A DNA stretch of 64,000 nt from Pipra filicauda (Eukaryota; Chordata; Aves; Passeriformes; Pipridae). The translations under genes were made by a program, and so were the position numbers. Numbering within the stretch: the first letter of the stretch is position 1; each line of letters begins with the position of its first letter. Positions 14,381-37,982 of this stretch are shown here, one piece after another. Below the pieces are notes generated by a model. That model saw only the letters and a list, made by a program, of their open reading frames with translations. It did no database searches and was not told the origin of the DNA. The stretch spans positions 558,001 to 622,000 of the forward strand of contig NW_024104898.1 of assembly GCF_003945595.2 (NCBI RefSeq). Direction: 5' to 3'.

Positions 14381-17289
14381 TCATATGCTTTTTCTTGTGT
14401 TAGAGAATTATGTATTGATTTTCAAAACACACATATTCAATTTGTAAAGTTGCTATTATTATAACTACCCAGAATTTCCACAGCATCACTGAAGATATAG
14501 CAGTTGACTAGCTGGACTTCTTCAAGGTCACTTGGTTCATCAGGGACTCATCTTACAATGTAGGTTATGCCATCCTCAATAGCTGTCAAATGATTCATGT
14601 ATAATAAGCATAGCTTTCTCAAGTTTCTGACACCTTCAGCTATGAATGGAATGGAGAAAAAAAAACAGGTCATGTTGTTAGGTGAACTATTTTGGTATGT
14701 TTATAATATCTTGATCACAGCAAACAGCTAGACAGAATTAGATGTTTACTGCCTCACATACTACAACTATAGTTTGATGCCATGAAATATATGGTAGATG
14801 TTGTTTGCAGAAATGATAAACACAACCTACTGATCAGCTACTATATCATGTAATCAATATAAACTACCCCTCAGCCCAGAGAAAGTAACTCATAGAAGAT
14901 CAATAGGATCTTCTTGTGGAACAAATCCAGGAGAAGCATTTTTTCCATGCCGTCAAAGGTAGACATACGAATTGCTATTTCCATTTCAGTTACTAGATTG
15001 TGTGGCACTAGCAAACATTATTCAAACTTTTCAACCTTGGTATCCAGTGACTGACCTCACAGAAGGTCAGCAATAGGTCAGGTGAAGGAACTTTTGCAAT
15101 CTGACTAGCAGTTCACGCAGATTAGCCTGTTCTGGGGCCAGTCTGTCAGATTTGTTTGACTACAGTATGCATTACTAACTTGAAGGAGCACTCTGATACT
15201 TTGTGGCATTTAGGATACAGCACATATCACGACTTCAGTGCAAATGTGTAAGAAATTACTTTTCTAAATGAGATAAAGGTATTTTCAAATTGAAATAGTG
15301 TGCAAACTTTGGAGGTTGTTAAAACACCACATTCTCAGCACTATATACTTTATTAAGGTGTGAGCTAAGAGAGAGTAAGCAGTAAAGTGTTGTAGTGCTT
15401 GTCAAACACTGTCTCCGTATTATCTGAAGTTTTCCGCTCTGCAAGTTTCCTCCCCGTACAATTACTTAATATCTTGTTTGCCTAAAGGGTAAGTTGTGCA
15501 ATGCCTTCCTGTTGCCAGAAACATACAGAACTGTTTCTTGATGTAAAGCAAGTTCCAGTTCATAACTATTTGAAATTTTATGATACAGCAGTTATCAAAA
15601 ACCTGGCTTTCTGTCTAGAGTTGATGGTCAAGTTAGTAGATATTTCTGCTACCAGTAGGAAGGAGTGTATCTACAATGCATTTACTTCATTTATTCTTTA
15701 ATGGTTTCACTGAAATATGGTGACTTTAATTCACAATTAAGATGTTTACTGTGGGACTCTGATATCTAGACTAAACCAGAGAGTCTTTCCCTTTTTCCTT
15801 TCTCTTTCTACTATACAATAAGCCAGAGGGAAAGTAAATCGTCCCACTGGTGGTAGGAGTGAAGCCAGCATTTGCCAACAGCTAAGATACATGGACAGGT
15901 GGTTATGTGCAAAGAGCTACAAGACAACCTAAACTTCAGCAGATCAACCAGAGCATTACATGTAATCTGGGCCTTAATCAGCAAAGGTCATTTCTAAAGT
16001 GTGCAGAAAATGCAGAAAATGCTGAGAAATCTAGTAGCAGTGTATGGGAGAAACAGCGTTACTCAACTGATTTCAAACACTATTTTGTTTTGTTTTCAGA
16101 ATCCCATCCTAAACTGGAAGCCCAGACAAGGTCTGATCTGGCAACAGCTGTACTAGAGGGCCCTCCGCTGGCACAGCCCAGGCAGAGGACAATGAGTTGT
16201 TCATTTGTAGAGTCTGAAGGGGAGGGGAAGGGAAGGGGGCTGAAAGGAGGGGGATGACAGCCAAATGCTAATATTTGAGCAAATGCTGAGAAAAATACAG
16301 AGTGGCTGGATCAAGTGTATTCTCGATCCTTCACTGCTTGCGTAGGACAGGGCATCAGGAGGAGCAACTCTTGAAAATCTACTTGCTGTTCTTATTTTAG
16401 CTAAGTTTAGGCAGAACATCTTTCCTTTGTCTCCTTCAGGGTCTCTTCTTTGTGAAATTCCATCTGATCTCAGCTGGTCAAAAAGTCCCTAGAAAAGGAA
16501 ATAATTGAAGGAAGTTTCCTTATATTATCAAAATCATGTTTAAAAAGTAGTTAATAAATAATTAATGTCTTTATAAACAGTCTATTGAAAGCAGAGAAAT
16601 CAAATGACTGCGTTCATACAGAGATCATAGTCAGAATCACAGACAATGAGAAAATACAGAAAATGTTTCCAAATAGCGAACAAGATCTTGTCTTTGCTAG
16701 GCATCAGCAGTGTCACAAAACTGTCATCTCCTTTACATCAACCTACATGTAATTTATTTATACTTAGAAGATGATACAGCACATACATAACATGGGGTCC
16801 AGTGCATGAAACCATGAAACAAGGAGGGACAGAACGAGTCACCCAGCCTATCATGCAATCTCATTTGTCACTGCTCCTCTTTAATAAAATATGCATTTGT
16901 GACTCATCTTATTACATAATATTCTGTCATTAACTATCATTGTCTCAAATTTCCTCTTCAAAGCTGATAGTGTGACATTTCATCACTTTCTTTTTCTCTC
17001 CTCCTACCCTTTTTCAGTGCCCTGGGGCCTACTCCTCATGTTATCAAGAGGTACCCTACTTTTGTCCCCCACAATTCCAAGTCTTATTCTAGCAGTGTAT
17101 GTTGCTGGTCCTGTTAGGAGATAGGTACCAAACTCCTTTAAAACACTACTTCAATAAATAAGAATTGCAATGAAGCAAATTGCAATGAAAGGTTTGCCTA
17201 AAGTGCAAGCAATTCCTTGACATAGCATTCTTTGTTGTCATCACTATATGTAGTTAAGTAAAAAAATAAAATCAAGCAAGCAAATGAAA

Positions 17290-18150
17290 AAAACTAAGAA
17301 AGGAGTCTGGGCTCTACAAGGGATCTGGACAGGCCAGATTCATGGGCCAAGGCCAGTTGTAAGAGGTTCAACAAGGTGAAGTGCTGAATCCTGCACTTGG
17401 GTAACAACAACCCCATGCTCTGCCCCCTGACGGTCTTGAGGCAGAGCGGCTGAAAAGCTGCCTGGTAGAAGAGGACTTGGTGGTGCTGATCAACAGCAAC
17501 TGAACATGAGTCAGCAGTGTGACCAGGTGGCCAAAAAGGCCAATGGCATTCTGGCCTGTATGAGAAGTAGTGCGGCCAGCAGGACCAGGGAAGTGATTGT
17601 CCCCCTGTACTTGGCACTGGCGAGGCCACATTTCAAGTCCTGTGTCCAGTTTTGGGCCCCTCACTACAAGAAGGACATTGAGGTGCTGGAGCACATCCAG
17701 AGAAGGGAAACAGAGCTGGTGAAGGGTCTGGAGCGCAAGTCCTGTGAGGAGCAGTTGATGGAGGCAGGATTGTTTAGCTTGGAGAAAAGGAAGCTCGGGG
17801 GGGACTTTACTGCTCTCTACAACTATGTGAAAGGAGGTTGTAGTGAGGTGGAGGTCAGCCTCTTCTCACAGGTAACAAGTGACAGGACGAGAGGAAATGG
17901 CCTCAAGTTGCTCCAGCGGAGATTTAGATTGGCTACTAGGAAGAATGTCTTCACTGAAAGGGTGGTTAGGCATTGGAACAAGACACCTATGGAAATGGTG
18001 GAGTCACTGTCCCTGAAGTGTCCAAGAACTGTGTAGATGTGACAGTTAGGGACATGGTTTAGCGGTGGACTTAGTAGTGTTAAGTTAATGATTAAACTTG
18101 ATCTTAAGGGTCTTTTCCAATCTTAATGATTCCATGATCCTGTGATTTCA
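17290..18150 (+). mobile_element. CR1 LINE, 5'-truncated 3' end of ORF2 plus 3' UTR
   Basis: The region translates into the C-terminal part of CR1 ORF2. An open frame at 17506-18036 (176 codons) shows typical CR1 residues, including [34 protein letters not shown] and RVVRHWN. It begins in the middle of ORF2, after the reverse transcriptase domain, so the copy is 5'-truncated and cannot move by itself. The 3' end reads GGGTCTTTTCCAATCTTAATG and then TCCATGATCCTGTGATTTC, the short ATTCTGTG-like terminal repeats of avian CR1. It is fairly well preserved but surely inactive. The 5' boundary is approximate. Confidence 0.9.
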
Positions 18151-18274
18151 TGAGTCTAAATTTGTCCAAGAACAGAAGTGTTTGGTATCCTCTGGATGGT
18201 GCAGTTTCTATAAGCGTCCAAGACACCCCAGAAATAACAGGGAACAGTACATTCATACGAGTGTAGGGAAATAC

Positions 18275-18420
18275 AATTGAATATCTCAAGTTGGAAGGGA
18301 TCCGCGTGGATGATCAAGTCCAACTTGTTCCTCCTCGCAGGATTACCTACAAATAAACTATATTTCTAAGAGTAACATCCAAAAGCTCCTTGAACTCTGA
18401 CAGGCTCGCTGTAATTGAGT
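18275..18420 (-). mobile_element. CR1 LINE fragment, reverse orientation
   Basis: GTTGGAAGGGATC followed by ATCAAGTCCAACTTGTTC and GCTCCTTGAACTCTGACAGG is the reverse complement of a CR1 3' region. It lies between two plus-strand CR1 copies, so this small region has CR1 DNA in both orientations. It is non-coding and diverged. Confidence 0.8.
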
Positions 18421-18639
18421 AAAGAGGAAGAGATGTTAGAAACTGAAGGAAACCTATTGCAAAGGTCTTGTAACAAAGAAGTTTCACAAGAAAATGAGCT
18501 GTTCTTACCATATGTCTTGTTTGCTTAACATTTTAAAGGGAAAATCTGATCTGTAGGGGCATTTTGTACTATCAAGACAGTTTTCAATTTACAAATAAGA
18601 TACATACAATTATAGGGGATTTTTTTTCTGCTGCTGCAG

Positions 18640-19398
18640 GGAAAACTGTTGCAGATGGTGGCAAATGCAGGGTCCTGCACCTGGTGAGGAATAACGCCCT
18701 GCACCAGTGCAGGCTGGGAGACAACCTACTGGAAAGCAGCTCTATGGAGAAGGACCTGGAGATCCTAGCGGACAAGCTGTCTATGAGCCAGCAGTGTGCC
18801 CTTGCAGCCAAGAATGCCAATGGTATCCTGGGGTATATTAGGAAGAGCACTGCCAGCAGGTCGAGGAAGGTGATCCTGCCCCTCCACTCAGCCCTGATGA
18901 GGCACATCTGGAGTGCTGTGTCCAGTTCTGGAATCCTCAGTACAAGAGAGATATGGAGCTTCTGGACTGCGTCCAGCAAAGGGCTATGAAAATGACTGGT
19001 GGACTGGAGCATCTCTCTTACAAGAAAAGGCTGAGACAGCTGTGCCTGTTCAGCCTCAAGAAGAGACAACTGAGAGGGGATCTCATCAATGTCTGCAAGT
19101 ATCTGAAGGGAGGGTGTCAAGAGGATGGAGCCGGGCTCTTGTCAGTTATTGTTTTATATTATTGCTCCTGCCAAGCAATAGGACCAGGGGAAAAGGGGAG
19201 AAATTGATGCACAGGAAGCTCCATCTGAACATGAGGAAGAATTTCTTTAGTGTGCGGGTGACCAAGCAGTGCAACAGGCAGGTATTGCACGATTCTGTGC
19301 AATCTGGTCTAGGATGATCCTGCTTGAGCAGGGACATTGGACCATTATGTCCCACTGTGGTCCCTTCCAACCTTACCCATTCTGGGACTCTGGGAGGT
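18640..19398 (+). mobile_element. CR1 LINE, second 5'-truncated copy, frameshifted
   Basis: This is CR1 ORF2 C-terminal sequence again: frame 18564-18989 carries CRVLHL, KDLEILADKL, MSQQCALAAKNANGILGYIR and SASR-like motifs. It then breaks, and the rest continues in other frames (FSLKKRQLRGDLINVCKYLKGGC in 18953-19207). At least two frameshifts separate the pieces. The 3' end has TGGTCCCTTCCAACCTTACC and CATTCTGGGACTCTGG, a CR1 terminus. The copy is dead. It ends about 450 bp before the GGAA tract and 600 bp before the YIPF4 island. Confidence 0.9.
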
Positions 19399-19852
19399 GC
19401 CTCAGATGCCGAGTTTCTGCTGTCAGCCTTCAGATCAGTTCTGGAAGGTCAGACTGGATGCAAACATCTGGCCTCAGGTCTTTGACACTGCCCCTGACGA
19501 TGACAGCAGTTCTTGCACTGAAGCAGCAGCAGGGCCAGTGCTGCCCCATCAGTCCTCCAGAGCCTCTGGTGCAAGGTGGCTGTTTCATGTTTAGAAGCTG
19601 GCCTCCCCTTGGAGCAGCATCTGCTGGAGGAACTTTTTTTTTTTTTTTGGTGGCAGGGTTGGGATGTTGAAAGTAGCAAACATCCAGGGCATACCATTTT
19701 TGCTGGATGGCGGTGTTGGAACACGGAGCCGGCAAACGGTGGCGACGTATGTCAGGGCTGTAGTCCCTGCTCCCTATCCCACCACGGCATCTGTGCGTTG
19801 CCCAGGAGGCTCTGCACGGCTCTAGGGATGGATTCAATGTCACCGGGGGGCA

Positions 19853-19966
19853 GGAGGGAGGGGAGGAGGGAGGGAAGGAAGGAAGGAAAGAAGGAAGGAA
19901 AAGAAAGAAGGGAAGGAATGAAAAGAGGAAGGGAAGGAAGGAAAAGAGGAAGGGAGGGAGGGGGGA
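19853..19966 (+). repeat. GGAA-rich polypurine tract upstream of YIPF4
   Basis: About 110 bases contain almost only G and A on the + strand, built from GGAGGGAGG, GGAAGGAAGGAA, AAAGAAGGAAGG and AAGAGGAAGGGA units. It is an imperfect GGAA/GGGA microsatellite. Such tracts can bind ETS-family factors in clusters and can form triplex or G-rich structures; that is known of the sequence class and not shown here. It lies roughly 300 bases upstream of the YIPF4 start codon. Confidence 0.9.
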
Positions 19967-20263
19967 AACAGCCGTGTGTCGTCCCATCAGGAGGAGCCTC
20001 ACATCGGGGTGGAAGTGACCTCACTGCCCGGGACAGCCGGATCCAGTGAGCGCTGGAGCCCCGCCGGCCAGTGCGGGCGCGCCTTGCGAGCAGCCAATGG
20101 CAGGGGCGGCGCCGCTTGTTGTCGCCCCGTGAGGCGGCTGCGCCGTGGGCTCGGTGCCGCCGCCGCCGCCGCCGCAGGAGGGACCCGGGAGGCCCCAGGC
20201 CCCGGTGCCCGCTCGCCCCTCGCCGCCCTCACCGGCCCCGCAGCCCCCGCGGAGGGCGGGGAG

Positions 20264-33590
<13,327 letters not shown>

Positions 33591-36500
33591 TCTAGTGTAA
33601 GATGGGGCCAGAAACCATATTTTAGTCACTTGCAGACGGATAATGTGTAAGGTTGAGGAGGCCGGAGCTAATACAAGTGACTGTTTTGTATCCAGTTGTC
33701 AAGATGTTTTAAGATCGAAGAGCATATTTGTGTATATTATTTAATGAAGCAATTGTAGCTATATAGATTTGTATCAAAGTTCTAGGTTTGTTTAAGACTC
33801 TTCAGATTTTAATGAACAAAATAAAAGAACCTTGTGTTTTATAATAACGCGTAGCAAAACCACAACTCAATACCTGTGCCAAAAGCACTGGGACCATATT
33901 ACTATATTCAAGAAGAAAAAATGAGAAGTTAACTGTAACAATCTCAAAGTGCAATTTTTCTTTTGAGCTTAAACACAGCTGGCTTTTTTTGGCACAGCAA
34001 ATTCTGTAGATAATATATATTTATGAAACAGTCCTGATTGTTCACAGAATAGTCTGTATAATCAAGACAAGAAGATACTACTTTTAATTTAGTGCCTCAA
34101 TTACTTTGATTTGGCTGTTGAGTTTTTATAAATTCCAATTTGTTTTCAAAACATGTATATACTGTGTATTTTGTATCTATTGTTGTGTGTACCGTAAATA
34201 CTCCTTGGTTAAGGATGTATATTGGATTTTTAAAAATTGAAGATACAAGTATTTGAAGTCTTCATTTACTATCTCTGACCAAAGGAGCAAGATATTTACA
34301 GTGTGGCATAATTAATTAAAATGCATATTTAGAGAATCAAATTATTTTACTTAAAAGTATAAATTTACAGAGAAATGGGTGAACACCTTTCTCAGCTCTA
34401 GTGCTGGCTTAGTGTTGGAGAAAAAAGATGATCTATCAAATTTGTGTGATCTTTAAACAATGTTATTTTATGATGACAAAATAAAAATAATGCTTCCCTA
34501 ACTATGTTTTACAACATCTTGCTCTGTTTTGCTTTTAGTAGCACGGTATTTAACACACATCTATTTTTTTCCTCACCAATAATATTGATCCCTTGTAAAG
34601 AGAAATAAAGATTTGGAAGGCCAGATTCTCCCTCCACTAAACAAGGGAGAGTTACAGCCTTAGTAACAGTTACAGGTTTGCTAATTTTGACTCTCCAAGG
34701 ATTATGTAATAATGTGATGACATGTTAAATATTTCCTGTGTACTGTGTTGATTGCTGATGTAATAGTCCTTATGGTAAGATATCTTCACAAGGGAAGTCC
34801 ACTGAAGTTCACTTTGCATGGTACTAACTTAGGCATTTGCAATCTTCAGTATTTGGTATCGACAAATAGATCTTAAGTTTCTTAATTTTTTTTTTTTTTT
34901 TTGGTAACAGAAAAAAAGTGTTTCCCATCCCCGTCCTTTTTTTTTTTTTGATGCTGCAAATAAAAATCAGCCATGACAAGGTAATTGCAAGGGCTGTCCT
35001 TGGCCCCTGATGGACATATTTCCATATCAGAACTGTAGCTTTTCAGCTTTTTAGACTGTGGAACTTGCCATCTTGGTAACTTATTTTTACCAGTCATTAC
35101 TGATGCAAAATATATAATTAAATTCCAACTCTCCCACAGACCTTTTGCTTATTCAGTCTGCTTTCCTGGCTGATGCTTGTGTTGGTTTTAAATGGAACTA
35201 CTTGAAGTTAATGCTGGACGTAAATTGTAGTGTAATACTTGAGCTTGTAATATATAAAAGGAGAAAAACTTGTAGAGCAATGGACTTTTCACCTGGTTTT
35301 TGACTTCTGCAGAAGTTCTGGTAGAATTACTGTAGAGTCATACTGAACCAATTTATACCAGCAACTTAGTTCTTACCTGCAAGTATTTTAAGAGCATTCA
35401 TATCACGTTCTGAAAAAAAAAAAAGAAAAAACAAGTTATGGTGTATTTTTAAAAAAGCATATTAGCTTTGGAATCTTGCATGATAATCTGGTCTTACCTT
35501 GTTTTTTTCATTACTTATGTCATTTTTTTAACAGGAGTATGCAAGTAGTATTATGAGACTCCACCCAGACCCTGTAAATACATGTTTAACTACCATCCCC
35601 ACAAGGTGAAGGGCAAGGACATATTTAGGTTACTGGGCTGCCAGAGAGCTTTAAGCTTAGTTCCTCTTTGCATAGTTGTTTGTGAGGTGTCCGTAATGGA
35701 TCCCATGCATCTGAAATGACTATGAATATTGAAAGGATGCAAGAACGTTCTGTTGAGTCTCCGAGTATCTCAATTTCCTCTACATTAATTTTCTGTGAAA
35801 TTTATAGGTGCAGTTTTAACTGTTCCTTTCCACAGACTTGGCACATGTGTAATATGCAATGTAGATATGCACTTAACATAGTACATATTTTGTACACAAT
35901 TGCAAATTTGCACCTTTTAATCTTAGTGTCTCTAGGGTCACCTTTTGCATATGCTGTGCAAGAAATATGTACAAACAACTCTCAAATGGTTCTGATAGTT
36001 TGTAATAACTTTGCATTCAACAAACTCATATTTTTAGATAAGGTATGTGTGTAAATACAAGATGTATTTTATAAAAATTTTGAATTAAACTTGTTTACAG
36101 AATGTATGAAGCTCATTTATATTTACTGAATTAATACTGAATAATTAATATTGATTAATTAAGACACATCTCTAATCCCATACATGTCACCGATAAATAT
36201 TGATGTATATAGCATCAATAGCTTTGAGGCTATGAAGAAGTTTTGTGATAATATATATACTGTTTCAGTCTGTCAAAACCGGAAACTTAGAGCATATTCA
36301 TCTAGCAAAAAAGTTGCCTTTCTGAGATGCAATACCTCCTTCTGAGGTGGAGACATGGGTATCACACCTTAGACGTGCTTTTTGGATGATCTCTACAGAG
36401 CAGCTAAACATGTACCTATCTTTTTTCCTCTTCTACCCATCAGACCTACTCTGCTGTGTATCAGAAAAGTTATGCTTACTTGAAAAGTGTGTGAAACCAG

Positions 36501-37019
36501 TTGTTATGATGAGGAGACAACATACAGCTTGAGATCTGCTGTGAATGTTATCGCTACCCCTAGTGCTTTACTTGAAGTAGTGAAGCAGGCTTAAAAGCTG
36601 CTTATTTTACTCCCAGCGCAATTTTGATTAGCCTGGGTGGCACACATACTTGTGGGTTTGGTTTGGTTTTGTTCTTTTAGTTTTTCTTTACACATTGCAT
36701 TTCTTAAATCATTTTCCTGCTACAGCAGCCTCTGCTAGTTTGGGTCCTTCTAATAAAAATTTTCTGTAGGAAACTTAATTATATTTTAAAAATATATTTA
36801 CGAACATCAGTAGCCTAAAAACATTTTGAAATATTTTAGTATAACATGTCACTTAAATAAAATAATGCCTATGGGAGATAAAAAGTAATGCATCCAGGTA
36901 GGCTGAGCTGTACGAACTGCACTAACATTCTAGTGGGTGAAAAGGGAAAATCTTAACAAAATACAAAAGGTTTTATTAAACTTAGGTCATTTTTGAAGCA
37001 CTGCTTCAAAGTAAAACGC
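33591..37019. other. YIPF4 3' UTR and YIPF4-BIRC6 intergenic region
   Basis: The 3' UTR begins at 33591. AATAAA poly(A) signals lie at 33820, 34480, 34604 and 34959, and a weaker AATTAAA near 36083. T-rich tracts lie near 34,885-34,905 and 34,937-34,950. Beyond about 36.1 kb the DNA is AT-rich up to the BIRC6 island, with no gene recognised. Confidence 0.75.
33820..33825 (+). terminator. YIPF4: proximal poly(A) signal of YIPF4
   Basis: AATAAA lies 230 bases after the stop codon and is followed by a GT-rich stretch (CTTGTGTTTT), as expected for a cleavage site. Further AATAAA copies at 34480, 34604 and 34959 allow longer 3' ends. Confidence 0.6.
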
Positions 37020-37287
37020 TGTCACAGGTGCAATGACCCGGGGCCAGGCACACCCTTCCCGCGGGCCGAGCGCATTCCGGCAGGGAGCAGTGGCATTGTG
37101 GCTCCGTCCCTCGGTACCAGCGCTGGAGGCCGCTCACACCGGGGCTCGCTCGCATCGCTCGCGTACAAAACCAGTCTCGGAGCCGGGGTACGAAACGCTC
37201 CGGTTTCCCCGAGACGGGGGGGCGGCCAACGCGCTCGCCCGCCTGCGCCCCGGCTTTTGTTCGAGTCGGTAACGACACGGCAGCGGC

Positions 37288-37330
37288 GAGGGCCGGGAAC
37301 AGCCGAGGGCCGGGAACAGCCGAGGGCCGG
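37288..37330 (+). repeat. 17-bp tandem repeat in the BIRC6 CpG island
   Basis: The unit GAGGGCCGGGAACAGCC occurs at 37288-37304 and again, identical, at 37305-37321. GAGGGCCGG follows as a half copy. It lies about 320 bases upstream of the first conserved ATG of BIRC6. Confidence 0.9.
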
Positions 37331-37645
37331 CTGGCCGCGCTCCAGCCCCGCCGGGCACGGAGCCAGAGCGGAGCAGATCCCCGGCCCCTCACGGGACCGA
37401 CCGCCGCCCCGAGGCGGGACCCGCTCCCTGCGCGCTCCCGCCTCCTTCCTCCTGCGCGGGGACTCGCGCGGGCGCGCGCGCAAAGCGTAGCCCCGCCCCC
37501 CCGCGCCCGCGCACCGGCCCTGCCCGCGCCGAGCGGCTCCCTTCCCCCCCCCCGGGCCGGGCCGTCGGTTCCGCATCCGGCGCGGTTGTGTCACTTCCCG
37601 CTCACGCGGGCGCTCTCTCTCCCTTTCCCCCTCTCCCGGACCCGG

Positions 37646-37690
37646 ATGGTGACTGGCGGCGGCCGCGGCGGCTCCAGGGACTGTCACTGA
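37646..37690 (+). promoter_or_regulatory. upstream ORF in the BIRC6 5' leader
   Basis: An ATG at 37646 opens a 14-codon frame starting MVTGGG and ends at TGA 37688-37690. The human BIRC6 protein is annotated from an ATG whose product also begins MVTGGG and continues into the MAAA start region. Here the frame is closed by the stop, so it reads as a uORF and not as an N-terminal extension. It ends 54 bases before the main ATG at 37745. Confidence 0.75.
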
Positions 37691-37744
37691 GCGGCTCCCC
37701 CCGGGCCTCTTGTCCTGAGGGCGGCGGCGGCGGCGGCCGCGAAG

Positions 37745-37982
37745 ATGGCTGCGGCGGCCTCCTGCTCCTCGGCCGCGACGGCGGCGGCGGGGCCCGGGCC
37801 CGGCCCGGGCTCCTGCGAGTGGCTGCTGCTGCGGGACGGCTGCCTGCGCTGCGACGCCGACGGGCTCTGCAGCCTCTGCTACCACCCGGCGCTCAACGCC
37901 ATCCTGGCCGTGACCGCGCGCGGCGCCATCAAAGTCATCGATGGCACCTCGGGGGCCACGCTGCAGGCGTCCGCGCTCGGCG
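37745..37982 (+). CDS. BIRC6: BIRC6 coding exon 1
   Basis: It encodes residues 1-79 plus one base. A low-complexity Ala/Gly/Pro head (MAAAASCSSAATAAAGPGPG) is followed by conserved EWLLLRDGC, CDADGL and YHPALNAILAV. The head differs in length and composition from mammals, as is usual for GC-rich first exons. Donor GTGAGC at 37983. Confidence 0.95.

Larger units (their letters stand above)
1..17289. other. intergenic region upstream of YIPF4, no coding exon recognised
   Basis: This AT-rich stretch has no open frame that I can match to a protein family. The open frames are short (up to about 116 codons), have no splice-linked partners and look like chance. In mammals SLC30A6 and NLRC4 lie upstream of YIPF4; I see no exon of either. 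What it does hold is listed separately: two old CR1/L3-like remnants, a 66-bp exact duplication, an A22 tract, a small hairpin near 7.57 kb and a possible conserved non-coding block near 0.5-0.7 kb. Diverged repeats that I cannot recognise by eye may be present. Confidence 0.7.

Noticed and set aside
15907..16257. 116-codon frame in the upstream intergenic region
   Set aside because: It has no recognisable motif, is low in complexity at its end (Gly/Lys/Glu) and is not linked to other exons.
17506..18036. 176-codon open frame that could be called a gene
   Set aside because: Its residues are those of the C-terminal part of CR1 ORF2, and it is followed by a CR1 3' terminus. It is a 5'-truncated transposon piece.
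19430..20002. 190-codon - strand frame rich in Phe/Leu/Pro/Ser
   Set aside because: Much of it is the translation of the GGAA purine tract read on the other strand.
20097..20132. uORF in the YIPF4 leader
   Set aside because: The ATG overlaps the CCAAT box, so it is probably upstream of the transcription start and not in the mRNA.
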